Assembly (NCBI RefSeq): GCF_030503875.2
Contig: NZ_CP129968.2
Span: 186,001 to 250,000, forward strand
Source: Marivirga arenosa
GTDB lineage: Bacteria > Bacteroidota > Bacteroidia > Cytophagales > Cyclobacteriaceae
Length of the DNA: 64,000 nt
Direction of reading: 5' to 3'
The notes beneath the pieces are model-generated. The model was given only the letters and a program-made list of their open reading frames with translations. It did not search any database and was not told where the DNA came from. Below are positions 17,407 through 24,857 of this stretch, one piece after another. Position 1 is the stretch's first letter, and each line of letters opens with the position of its first letter. The position numbers were made by a program, and so were the translations under genes.

Positions 17407-17814
17407 TTAGAGTGATAAGTCAGTTAAGCTTTCCTGTGACAATGGTTTATTCAAATACTTTTTAACTGCATCATATTTTTTAGACTTGCTAACATCTTGT
17501 GGATTTATAGATGAAGTAAGCATTACAATCTTGCACTTTTCTTTAGTGCTATCTTTCAATTTATTGAACTCTTCCAAGAATTGGAAGCCATCCATTAGAG
17601 GCATATCAATATCTAAAAATATAATATCTGGTAATACGTTAGACACTATATTATCATCTAATTGTTCAATATTTTTTAAGAACTCAATTTCGCTTTTAGC
17701 ACCTGTGTGAGTATAAATATATTTTGATAAGCCAGCAGCTTCAACCATCTTTTGGTTAATCAAATTATCGATTTCATTGTCATCGATTAACATCACAGAA
17801 TTATACTTACTCAT
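17407..17814 (-). CDS. Single-domain response regulator
   Basis: A 135-residue receiver domain (ATG at 17814 chosen; the frame could extend three codons to a TTG). It has the IDDNEIDN acidic patch, phospho-acceptor Asp in FLDIDMPLMDGFQF, a LTSS switch and Lys in LNKPL. It is the same Bacteroidota subtype as the regulator at 12946-13320 and has no output domain. No kinase gene adjoins it, so it is an orphan that may be served by a kinase elsewhere. It is separated from the dehydrogenase upstream by a terminator at 17881-17910. Confidence 0.88.
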   Translation of the reverse strand: MSKYNSVMLIDDNEIDNLINQKMVEAAGLSKYIYTHTGAKSEIEFLKNIEQLDDNIVSNVLPDIIFLDIDMPLMDGFQFLEEFNKLKDSTKEKCKIVMLTSSINPQDVSKSKKYDAVKKYLNKPLSQESLTDLSL

Positions 17815-17880
17815 ATTGAACAATTTATATTTTAAACCAAGTTAATAAAATCAATATTTTTTAAAAACATTTCAATATAG

Positions 17881-17910
17881 AAAATGCACACGAATAATTG
17901 TGTGCATTTT
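17881..17910 (-). terminator. Intrinsic terminator after the aldehyde dehydrogenase gene
   Basis: AAAATGCACAC (17881-17891) pairs perfectly over eleven bases with GTGTGCATTTT (17900-17910) around an eight-base loop, just after the - strand stop at 17920. Confidence 0.85.
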
Positions 17911-17919
17911 CAGAAAAAA

Positions 17920-19470
17920 TTAAATATCAAATTTAATCCCTTGAGCAAGTGGTAAAGAATTACCATAATTCAAGGTGTTCGTTTGTCTTCTCATATAAGC
18001 TTTCCATGCATCTGATCCAGACTCACGGCCACCACCGGTTTCTTTCTCACCACCGAATGCACCACCAATTTCGGCACCTGAAGTACCAATGTTCACATTT
18101 GCAATACCACAATCAGACCCTCTAGAAGAAAGGAACCTGTGGGCTTCTTGCATGCTGTTAGTCATGATGGCAGAAGAAAGCCCTTGCTTCACATCATTTT
18201 GCATGTCAATAGCATTTTGTACATCTCCTTTATACTTCATCACATAAAGAATGGGGGCAAAAGTTTCTTCTTGAACAATTTCAAAATGATTTTCAGCTTC
18301 AATTACAGCCGGCTTAACGTAACACCCACTTTCATATCCTTCACCTTCTAATACACCTCCTTCAATTAAAACTTTACCACCTTCCGCTTTCGCTTTTTCA
18401 ATAGCATTTAAGTAATTATTTACAGAGTCTTTATCAATTACAGGTCCCACGTGGTTTTTCTCATCAAGTGGATTACCAATGCTTAATTGTGAATAAGCAT
18501 TTTTAATTTTATCAATCAACTCATCGAAAATGTCTTCATGAATGATTAACCTACGAGTAGAAGTACATCTTTGACCAGCAGTACCTACAGCACCAAAAAC
18601 GGCACCAATTAAGGTCATTTTAAGATCTGCTTCTTTGGTGATGATCATAGCATTATTACCGCCTAATTCTAAAATGGATTTCCCTAATCTTGAAGCCACT
18701 TCCTGACCTACGATTTTACCCATTCTAATGGAGCCTGTAGCGGATACTAATGGAATTCTTGAATCTTTAGTCATCATTTCACCCACTTTATAATCACCAT
18801 TTACCAAGCATGAAACCCCTTCCGGCATATTATTTTCTTTCAGTACTTCAGCAATTATGTTTTGACAAGCAATACCAGTCAATGGCGCTTTTTCAGATGG
18901 TTTCCATACGGTAACATTCCCACAAACCCAAGCCAAAGCCGTATTCCAACTCCATACCGCCACTGGGAAGTTGAATGCAGAAATGATAGCGGTAATTCCT
19001 AATGGATGCCATTGCTCTTGCATAGCGTGATCAGGACGCTCTGATTTAATGGTTAAGCCGTATAGTTGACGAGATAAACCAACGGCAAAATCACAAATGT
19101 CAATCATTTCTTGAACTTCACCCCATCCTTCTTGAAGTGATTTACCCATTTCATAAGATACTAACCTACCTAATGGATCTTTTAATTCTCTTAATCTATT
19201 ACCAAACTGACGAACGATTTCACCTCTTTCTGGAGCAGGCATATTGCTCCAAGTTTTGAATGCTTCAGAAGCAGCTTGAATTGTTTTTTCGTAATCTTCA
19301 GCAGTAGTTACGCCTAAAGATGCTATCTCTTTACCATCAACTGGAGAAACAGAGCTTATTTTTCCACTTCCTTCCATCCAGTTACTTCCTGTTGAAGTAC
19401 CGCCATTATGTTCTTTAACTCCTAATTTTTTAAGGGCTTCCTCTAAGCCGTATGTTTTCTTAATGTCCAT
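17920..19470 (-). CDS. ALDH7-family aldehyde dehydrogenase (aminoadipate semialdehyde dehydrogenase-like)
   Basis: A 516-residue NAD-dependent aldehyde dehydrogenase. The catalytic cysteine is in GQRCTSTRR and the general base glutamate in ILELGGNNA. The C-terminal segment GAEIGGAFGGEKETGGGRES followed by SDAWKAYMRRQTNT and the ending LPLAQGIKFDI are hallmarks of the ALDH7 (antiquitin) group, whose members oxidise piperidine-6-carboxylate/aminoadipate semialdehyde in lysine breakdown. ATG at 19470 is preferred over a TTG three codons earlier. It is a single-gene unit with its own terminator. The exact substrate is inferred from family and not from neighbours. Confidence 0.9.
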   Translation of the reverse strand: MDIKKTYGLEEALKKLGVKEHNGGTSTGSNWMEGSGKISSVSPVDGKEIASLGVTTAEDYEKTIQAASEAFKTWSNMPAPERGEIVRQFGNRLRELKDPLGRLVSYEMGKSLQEGWGEVQEMIDICDFAVGLSRQLYGLTIKSERPDHAMQEQWHPLGITAIISAFNFPVAVWSWNTALAWVCGNVTVWKPSEKAPLTGIACQNIIAEVLKENNMPEGVSCLVNGDYKVGEMMTKDSRIPLVSATGSIRMGKIVGQEVASRLGKSILELGGNNAMIITKEADLKMTLIGAVFGAVGTAGQRCTSTRRLIIHEDIFDELIDKIKNAYSQLSIGNPLDEKNHVGPVIDKDSVNNYLNAIEKAKAEGGKVLIEGGVLEGEGYESGCYVKPAVIEAENHFEIVQEETFAPILYVMKYKGDVQNAIDMQNDVKQGLSSAIMTNSMQEAHRFLSSRGSDCGIANVNIGTSGAEIGGAFGGEKETGGGRESGSDAWKAYMRRQTNTLNYGNSLPLAQGIKFDI

Positions 19471-19611
19471 AGTATTCAATTAATAATATTTATAGGTATT
19501 TTAGGTGTTTAAACAGTTTAAAACAGGTTTTTAACCATAATACATTGATTTCGACCTGCCTTCCCAAATTTTAATTGCACAAAATTGGCTTTTTTTAAAG
19601 GATAACAAAAG

Positions 19612-19639
19612 AAAAAGGCACCCTTATTGGAGTGCCTTT
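19612..19639 (-). terminator. Intrinsic terminator after degP
   Basis: AAAGGCAC (19614-19621) pairs with GTGCCTTT (19632-19639); on the - strand the stem is followed by a T run. Confidence 0.85.
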
Positions 19640-19664
19640 CAAAATTATTTACAAAAGTTAGGAT

Positions 19665-21155
19665 TTATTGCCATCCCATTCCATAATAGGCTTTTGTACC
19701 ATCAGGATATATTCCTTCGATTAAAACTCCACCTTGCTTTCCTTGTAAAGTTTCAATTAGATCTTCAGTATTGGCTACAGCACCTTTATCAACTGCAGTA
19801 ATAATGAATCCTTCTTCTATTCCTATATCCTTCCATTTTCCTTCTTTTACTTCTACTACTTTTGCTCCACCTTTTATGTCTAATCTTTCCATTTCTTCCG
19901 CTGTAAGGTCTTCAAAAGTTGCACCACCTAACATTTTAGCTGTGCTAGCTTTTACTACCTCCGTGCTATTCATTAAGTTTTTCAGCTCTACATTAGCAGT
20001 TTGATCATTTCCATCACGCAAATAAGTAACCTTAACTTTTTCACCTGGACTATAACGAGCAATTTGCTCTTGCAATTCCGCTACATTAGTAACCTCCTTA
20101 TCATTAATTTTAATAATGATATCTTCATCCTCCATACCTGCTTCTTCGGCTGCACTGCCTGGATTAATAGCCGCTACAAATACACCAGAGTTTGTAGGAA
20201 AGTCTTTATTTTCCAATCGAGGGTCATTTAAGTCTAAAATACTTACTCCTAGAACAGCTCTTTGTACAACTCCGTATTCTTTTAAATCATTTACAACTTT
20301 TTGAACCAAAATAGAAGGAACGGCAAAAGAATAACCTGCAAAACTTCCAGTTGGAGTCGCAATAGCTGTATTTACCCCAATTAATTTCCCAGATAAATTC
20401 ACTAAAGCTCCACCACTGTTACCTGGATTCACCGCAGCGTCAGTTTGAATAAATGATTCAATTCCATAGCGATTTTGTCTGTTTAAGATATTAATGTTTC
20501 TTGCTTTTGCACTCACAATACCGGCAGTAACTGTTGATGTTAAATTAAAAGGATTCCCTACTGCTAGTACCCACTCACCTACTTTAGTATTATCGGAGTT
20601 CCCGAATTCAACAAAATTTAAATCCTCCTCATCAATTTTTATTAAAGCGATGTCCGTATTGGGGTCAGTTCCGATTACTTGTGCGGTATAGCTTCTATTA
20701 TCATGTAATACGACTTCTAATTCCGTTGCATTATCCACTACATGATTATTAGTAACGATATAACCATCTGGGGAAATGATCACTCCTGAACCTGATGATT
20801 GACCTTTTCTTGGCTGCTGGCCTCGGTCTCCGTAATAATCTCTAAATAACTCTTCAAATGGTGATCTTGATCTAGGCATATCACGTTCAACTTCAGCCTT
20901 AATATGCACAACTCCTTTGGTTACTTCTTCAGCGGCATGTATGAAATTGATGCCTTCGGGTACATTGTATTCTGTTTCATCTAAAAAACTTGAAAAGCGT
21001 GTATTGTCTGCTTGAATTTCTTCAAAACTTTTATTGTCCGTTGCTGATGGACTTGGATTAAAATATACATAGCCTCCCACTGATATTACAGCACTAAGGA
21101 TAGAGGCAAAAATAATTCCTAAAAAAAACTGCTTCTTTTCCATCTTATAACTCAT
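19665..21155 (-). CDS. degP: DegP/HtrA-type periplasmic serine protease-chaperone
   Basis: A 496-residue Do-family protease. Residues about 9-31 form a signal anchor or signal peptide, then a linker rich in polar residues precedes the trypsin-like domain with the catalytic triad His138 (TNNHVV), Asp168 (NTDIALIKI) and Ser247 (GNSGGAL). A first PDZ domain spans about 300-385 (LGVSILDL, then GSAAEEAGMEDEDIIIKI) and a second, more divergent PDZ about 410-496. It degrades or refolds damaged envelope proteins. The gene directly downstream of hsp20 in the same direction suggests a stress-related neighbourhood, although a terminator separates them. The start has an A-rich upstream stretch, favouring 21155 over the Met four codons later. 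Confidence 0.93.
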   Translation of the reverse strand: MSYKMEKKQFFLGIIFASILSAVISVGGYVYFNPSPSATDNKSFEEIQADNTRFSSFLDETEYNVPEGINFIHAAEEVTKGVVHIKAEVERDMPRSRSPFEELFRDYYGDRGQQPRKGQSSGSGVIISPDGYIVTNNHVVDNATELEVVLHDNRSYTAQVIGTDPNTDIALIKIDEEDLNFVEFGNSDNTKVGEWVLAVGNPFNLTSTVTAGIVSAKARNINILNRQNRYGIESFIQTDAAVNPGNSGGALVNLSGKLIGVNTAIATPTGSFAGYSFAVPSILVQKVVNDLKEYGVVQRAVLGVSILDLNDPRLENKDFPTNSGVFVAAINPGSAAEEAGMEDEDIIIKINDKEVTNVAELQEQIARYSPGEKVKVTYLRDGNDQTANVELKNLMNSTEVVKASTAKMLGGATFEDLTAEEMERLDIKGGAKVVEVKEGKWKDIGIEEGFIITAVDKGAVANTEDLIETLQGKQGGVLIEGIYPDGTKAYYGMGWQ

Positions 21156-21216
21156 TTTAATTTACATCTAAAACGCACAATTAACGCTGTGGTTTTTAAT
21201 CATATTGTTTAAAAAG

Positions 21217-21239
21217 TAAAAAGGGGCCATTAGCCCCTT
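21217..21239 (-). terminator. Intrinsic terminator after hsp20
   Basis: AAGGGGC (21221-21227) pairs with GCCCCTT (21233-21239) around a five-base loop; the - strand continues with a T run. Confidence 0.88.
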
Positions 21240-21260
21240 AATAATTTATTTAAGTGTTGA

Positions 21261-21701
21261 TTATTTTACTTGAATGGTTCTTTTTAATTCCTTTTTCTCA
21301 TCTTTTGGAATTGTAATATTTAAAATTCCATCCTGATAAGTGGCTTCAATTTTATCTTCTTTTATGTTTTCTGGAAGATGAAATGTTCTTGAAAATGAAC
21401 CATATTGAGTTTCTATTGAATGAAAGTTTTTTTCATCCTTTTTTTCTTCAAATTTTCTCTCTCCAGAAATGATAATTGAACCATCATTCATGTTAATGTT
21501 AAAATCATCTTTTTTCATTCCAGGAGCCGCAACTGCAATTTCAAAAGCAGTTTTAGTTTCTGCAATATCTACTTGTGGAGAGAAGTGTTGCATCTCTTTT
21601 CCTATACCGTTAAATGATTCATTAAAGAATCTGTCTAATAAACTTGAAAAGCTTCTGTTTTCAGTATTAGGTAAACTTGGGTTATACTTTATAAGTGTCA
21701 T
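21261..21701 (-). CDS. hsp20: Small heat-shock protein Hsp20
   Basis: A 146-residue alpha-crystallin family holdase. After a short N-terminal arm comes the crystallin core with VDIAETKTAFEIAVAAPGM, the DDFNINMNDGSIIISGER strand pair and the DGILNITIPK closing motif, followed by the C-terminal extension with an I-x-V type anchor (RTIQVK end). It binds unfolding proteins during heat stress without ATP. It is monocistronic, with a palindromic candidate operator at 21742-21757 about 40 bases upstream of the ATG. Confidence 0.95.
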   Translation of the reverse strand: MTLIKYNPSLPNTENRSFSSLLDRFFNESFNGIGKEMQHFSPQVDIAETKTAFEIAVAAPGMKKDDFNINMNDGSIIISGERKFEEKKDEKNFHSIETQYGSFSRTFHLPENIKEDKIEATYQDGILNITIPKDEKKELKRTIQVK

Positions 21702-21741
21702 AATTTTTTGTTTTAAGGTTTAAAATCAAATTCATAAACAC

Positions 21742-21762
21742 TATAGAAAATTCTATACCAAT
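21742..21762 (-). promoter_or_regulatory. Palindromic operator or promoter element upstream of hsp20
   Basis: TATAGAA-aa-TTCTATA (21742-21757) is a perfect 7-2-7 inverted repeat. Read on the - strand, the longer string TTGGTATAGAATTTTC also resembles a sigma-54 -24/-12 promoter with GG and TC ten bases apart, where GC would be canonical. Either reading would suit a stress-induced gene; neither is proven. Confidence 0.4.
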
Positions 21763-21964
21763 TGCTTAAAATTTTATAAATAAGCCATTATGTCATATTT
21801 TGTTGAATATTGAAATATAATAATGTCATTTTGGCGTCTTTTATTGAATTTACCTTCATTGGCTGTGCCATTTTTTACTCGTTAAAATATTTTTAATTTT
21901 TTTTAAGGAAGTATTTGGAAATAATCAAAGCGCCATGCATATTTGCATTCCCAAACGGGAAAAT

Positions 21965-22038
21965 TCCTCTTTAGCTCAGCTGGTTAGAGCATCTGACTGT
22001 TAATCAGAGGGTCCTTGGTTCGAGTCCAAGAAGAGGAG
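21965..22038 (+). tRNA. tRNA-Asn (GTT)
   Basis: A 74-base cloverleaf: acceptor TCCTCTT pairs with AAGAGGA, the D arm AGCTCAGCTGGTTAGAGC, anticodon loop CTGTTAA with GTT at 21999-22001, and T loop GGTTCGAGTCC. CCA is not encoded. An intrinsic terminator follows two bases later. The sequence from its anticodon arm onward is repeated about 390 bases downstream in a degenerate form. Confidence 0.97.
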
Positions 22039-22240
22039 CAAGCCTTACAGAAATGTAAGGCTTTTTTTATGCTCTTTTGTTTATATTAGACTATGAGCAC
22101 ATTTTTCGTTTACATCCTATTCTCTTCAAAAATCAATAAATTCTATATTGGTTATTCTCAAAATCCAGAAAAGAGACTAGAGTTTCATAATTCAACATTA
22201 AATAAAATTTGGTCAAAGAGAGGTCAACCCTGGGAGCTGA
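22008..22240 (+). repeat. Direct repeat, copy 1 (3' half of tRNA-Asn, terminator, start of GIY-YIG gene)
   Basis: From the 3' side of the anticodon arm onward this stretch is repeated at 22398-22630 with an offset of exactly 390 bases. Identity is near complete through the tRNA half and terminator and slowly falls in the GIY-YIG coding part; weak similarity continues to about 22310/22700. Confidence 0.9.
22040..22069 (+). terminator. Intrinsic terminator after tRNA-Asn
   Basis: AAGCCTTACA (22040-22049) pairs perfectly with TGTAAGGCTT (22054-22063) around GAAA, followed by seven T. An identical copy lies at 22430-22459 as part of the duplicated unit. Confidence 0.92.
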
Positions 22241-22356
22241 AAACGACAATTCCATTTAAATCAAAAACAGAAGCTCTAAAAGCTGAGCGAAAAATAAAAA
22301 AACTAAAAAGCAAAGCGATCATCAAAGACATTATTGAAAATGGGTGGAAGCATTAG
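22093..22356 (+). CDS. GIY-YIG domain protein (UPF0213/YhbQ-like)
   Basis: An 87-residue single-domain GIY-YIG protein: FVYILFSSKINKFYIGYS carries the strand-turn of the family (YIL...FYIGY), followed by RLEFHN and the E-containing helix EALKAERKIKKLKSK. Such proteins have a nuclease fold; many small bacterial members have no known target. The gene starts 24 bases after the tRNA-Asn terminator and lies in the unit that is duplicated. The downstream copy is a pseudogene. Role could be a minimal selfish or repair nuclease; not established. Confidence 0.85.
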   Translation: MSTFFVYILFSSKINKFYIGYSQNPEKRLEFHNSTLNKIWSKRGQPWELKTTIPFKSKTEALKAERKIKKLKSKAIIKDIIENGWKH

Positions 22357-22373
22357 CTTGTCTCCAAACTTGC

Positions 22374-22428
22374 GCATCTGATCCCGATTCATCGGGAAGG
22401 GTCCTTGGTTCGAGTCCAAGAAGAGGAG
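22374..22428 (+). pseudogene. Remnant of a second tRNA-Asn with altered anticodon arm
   Basis: GCATCTGA at 22374-22381 matches the tRNA-Asn anticodon 5' stem, and 22398-22428 matches its 3' end including the T arm and acceptor strand. The eleven bases in between that hold the anticodon loop are replaced by the 16-base inverted repeat TCCCGATTCATCGGGA (22382-22397), and the 5' half of the tRNA is missing, so it cannot be a functional tRNA. Confidence 0.85.
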
Positions 22429-22630
22429 CAAGCCTTACAGAAATGTAAGGCTTTTTTTATGCTCTTTTGTTTATATTAGACTATGAGCACATTTTTTGTT
22501 TATATCCTATTCTCTTCAAAAATTAATAAATTCCATATTGGTTATTCTCAAAACCCAGAAAAGAGACTAGAGTTTCATAATTCAACATTAAATAAAATTT
22601 GGTCAAAGAAAGGTTAGCCCAGAGGGCTTA
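22398..22630 (+). repeat. Direct repeat, copy 2 (tRNA remnant, terminator, GIY-YIG pseudogene)
   Basis: Second, decayed copy of the unit at 22008-22240. It includes a terminator copy at 22430-22459 and the start of a GIY-YIG frame at 22483. Confidence 0.9.
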
Positions 22631-22704
22631 AAACTTCAATTTCATTTGAATCAAATTCAAAAGCTTTAAAAACAGGTAGAATTATTAAAAACTTAGAGAG
22701 GTAA
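22483..22704 (+). pseudogene. GIY-YIG pseudogene
   Basis: The frame begins exactly like the intact gene (MSTFFVYILFSSKINK) but the family tyrosine is changed (FHIGYS in place of FYIGYS) and a TAG at 22615-22617 stops it after 44 codons, where the intact copy reads Gln. Degraded similarity continues to about 22700. Loss of function is clear from both the stop and the substitution. Confidence 0.88.
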
Positions 22705-22738
22705 ATTAATACTATAAAAAACAGAAAGGGCTATAAAT

Positions 22739-22769
22739 ACAAAAAGCCTCTCATTACTGAGAAGCTTTT
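22739..22769 (-). terminator. Intrinsic terminator after tRNA-Leu
   Basis: AAAAAGC with an inner CTCTCA pairs with TGAGAA and GCTTTT around a short loop; on the - strand the stem directly follows the tRNA-Leu gene and ends in a T run. Confidence 0.7.
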
Positions 22770-22770
22770 G

Positions 22771-22854
22771 TGCCAGGAGCGGGACTTGAACCCGCACGAG
22801 CTAATGCTCACAAGATTTTAAGTCTTGCGTGTCTACCAATTTCACCATCCCGGC
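22771..22854 (-). tRNA. tRNA-Leu (TAA)
   Basis: An 84-base type II tRNA on the - strand. The acceptor GCCGGGA pairs with TCCTGGC with one G-U pair, the anticodon stem CAAGA/TCTTG encloses CTTAAAA with anticodon TAA, and a long variable arm (GAGCATTAGCTC) is present. CCA is not encoded. Confidence 0.96.
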
Positions 22855-22874
22855 TGAGATGTCTTGTTTGTGTC

Positions 22875-22906
22875 AAAAAAATAAGTGAGCCTAATGCTCA
22901 CTTATT
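22875..22906 (-). terminator. Intrinsic terminator between tRNA-Gly and tRNA-Leu
   Basis: AATAAGTGAGC (22880-22890) pairs perfectly with GCTCACTTATT (22896-22906); on the - strand it is followed by a run of T, so the two tRNA genes appear to be separate units. Confidence 0.85.
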
Positions 22907-22915
22907 CTCTTTTTG

Positions 22916-22988
22916 AGCGGGAGACGAGGTTCGAACTCGCGACCTCAACCTTGGCAAGGTTGCGCTCTACCAGCTGAGCTACTCTCGC
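22916..22988 (-). tRNA. tRNA-Gly (GCC)
   Basis: A 73-base cloverleaf on the - strand with anticodon loop TTGCCAA (GCC) and T loop TTCGAAC. The acceptor arm GCGAGAG faces CTCCCGC, which leaves an A-C mismatch at the fourth pair; a G there would pair normally. CCA is not encoded. Confidence 0.95.
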
Positions 22989-23063
22989 TTTTCCCCGATT
23001 GGGATTGCAAATTTAATAGGCAGTTTTTAAAATACAATAGCAATTCAAAAAAAATTTAAAAAT

Positions 23064-23996
23064 TTATGCTACTTGCTTTTTCATCTGTTCTTTTAAAGCT
23101 TTTGCTTCTGCTCTATTTTTTGATTTCTTGATATATTTTGGCACTGGTTTCAAGTCCCAAATTAAACCTAACATTGACATAAATTTAAGCCCATAGTAAG
23201 TAAGATCCACTTCCCACCAGAAAAATCCTTGGCGTGCAGAACTTTCGTAATAATGGTGGTTATTATGCCAACCTTCCCCTAAAGTTAATAAGGCTAACCA
23301 AACACTATTTCTTGACTCATCCCCTGTTTCATAACGTTGTTTCCCAAACTTATGCATAATGCTGTTTATTGAGAATGTAGCATGATAAAGTATGATGGTA
23401 CTTAAAAAGAAGCCTATAAATAAAGTAGAAAATCCAGCTGATGTAAACATAGCTAGAATACTTCCTCCATTTACTATACCACCCAAAGCCATTACGGTTA
23501 AAGCCAATATCACAGGAGGAACCAGATAGTTTTTATTTAACCATCTTAGTTCAGGATATTTGCTGTAGTCATTAATGACTTTAAAATCTGTTTTCTTGAA
23601 GTCAGAACCTATAATCCAACCCACATGAGAATACCAAAATCCAAAATGTAGCATACTATGTGGATCTTTTAAAGTATCACTATTTCTGTGATGATGCCTG
23701 TGATGAGAAGCCCACCATAAGGCTCCTTTTTGAGCTGAAGTTTGAGCAAAAAATGCAATTAAAAACTGAAACCACCTAGATGTATTATAGCTTCTATGAG
23801 AGAAATACCTGTGGTAACCTCCTGTAACCCAAAACATTCTCCAGACATATAAAAATGCACAAACTGTCCAATCGAACCAAGTAGCCCCAGTCCATATTGC
23901 ACCAAGCGGCAATAAATGAACTATAGCAAAGCTTATTTCTTTTTTCCAGGTTCCTTTTTTCCTGTGTTTTAAGTTTTCTTTAACTGCAACTGCCAT
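23064..23996 (-). CDS. Membrane fatty acyl-CoA delta-9-type desaturase
   Basis: A 310-residue integral membrane di-iron desaturase that introduces a double bond into saturated acyl chains. The three histidine boxes are present: HRYFSH (about residues 62-67), HHRHHH (about 98-103) and HNNHH (about 245-249), with four hydrophobic segments placed as usual around them. Length and the GYHRYFSH...GEGWHNNHH pattern are typical of bacterial acyl-CoA desaturases. The tail is basic. It is a single gene between the tRNA cluster and the barrel operon. Cold-adaptive membrane fluidity is the usual role; no specific regulation is visible. Confidence 0.93.
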   Translation of the reverse strand: MAVAVKENLKHRKKGTWKKEISFAIVHLLPLGAIWTGATWFDWTVCAFLYVWRMFWVTGGYHRYFSHRSYNTSRWFQFLIAFFAQTSAQKGALWWASHHRHHHRNSDTLKDPHSMLHFGFWYSHVGWIIGSDFKKTDFKVINDYSKYPELRWLNKNYLVPPVILALTVMALGGIVNGGSILAMFTSAGFSTLFIGFFLSTIILYHATFSINSIMHKFGKQRYETGDESRNSVWLALLTLGEGWHNNHHYYESSARQGFFWWEVDLTYYGLKFMSMLGLIWDLKPVPKYIKKSKNRAEAKALKEQMKKQVA

Positions 23997-24110
23997 TATA
24001 ATTACTTTAATAAATGAAATACAAAGATAGGACTATTACTTTTTAATCTTTAGTAAAAATAAAAACGAAATGATTTTAAAAATAGTTCTTAGGGAATAAA
24101 CAATCGAATT

Positions 24111-24851
24111 TTATTTGTTATATCGTGCTGGAACCAATCTCCAATAAAGATTTAAAGAAACGAAAGTGGTATCCTGATCATTTGTATTTCCGAAGCCAGC
24201 ATAGGCTTCTATCATAATATCAGCTGAAAAATAATATCCTATTCCTAGGTTAGCATAATTATCCCAGCTTTCCCTTCCGTATTGACCATAATATTCCACA
24301 ATTATATCCAATGGATAAGGTATAGTAAAAGTAATTCCTGAAAGATAAACCAGATTAGCTCTAGGGCTGCCTGAAGACCAGCTTAATCCTAAATTATTTT
24401 CCAAAGCTAGATAGCTGTCTATATTATGTTCAGAAATAGCCGTTATTTGTGCTGCTCCTACTAGCTTGTCAAATTCATTTCTAGAAAAGCCCAAATCAGA
24501 TTTTAAAGAAAAGTTTTGGCTGATTTTTTTCTTAAACCCTGCTGTGAAGTTGCTTAAGCCATTAGACCTTCTCATTTGATCAGAAACAAAGAGCTGTTGT
24601 CTTGAAAAGTTATAGCTGAAGGCTATATCTAAATTATGTAGAACTCCATATTTTATTAAGCCATATTGTGATATTTGCTGATTGTATTGGTTAATATTAT
24701 TATTTAAACGTTCAATATTTAGCCCATACTCTAGCTGAAGTACATCTTTACCTGTAAAATTCTTCCCACCTGAAAATACTAATTGTTGCAATCCTTGACC
24801 ATATACAGCCATTCCTACAAAATACAATATGATAGAATAAATAAATTTCAT
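24111..24851 (-). CDS. Outer-membrane beta-barrel protein
   Basis: A 246-residue product with a signal peptide ending near VYGQ and then alternating hydrophobic/polar beta strands with aromatic ends (for example NLGIGYYFSADIMIEAYAGF), ending LNLYWRLVPARYNK. It resembles the transporter family of PF13557-type barrels but is short. It follows a similar barrel gene with six bases between, so the two were probably duplicated and are translated together. Function unknown; an outer-membrane channel or structural barrel is the most likely reading. Confidence 0.72.
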   Translation of the reverse strand: MKFIYSIILYFVGMAVYGQGLQQLVFSGGKNFTGKDVLQLEYGLNIERLNNNINQYNQQISQYGLIKYGVLHNLDIAFSYNFSRQQLFVSDQMRRSNGLSNFTAGFKKKISQNFSLKSDLGFSRNEFDKLVGAAQITAISEHNIDSYLALENNLGLSWSSGSPRANLVYLSGITFTIPYPLDIIVEYYGQYGRESWDNYANLGIGYYFSADIMIEAYAGFGNTNDQDTTFVSLNLYWRLVPARYNK

Positions 24852-24857
24852 ATTTAT

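Noticed and set aside
21965..22704. Phage or ICE integrated at tRNA-Asn
   Set aside because: The duplicated unit is only 390 bases and has no integrase, replication or structural gene; a larger element is not present.
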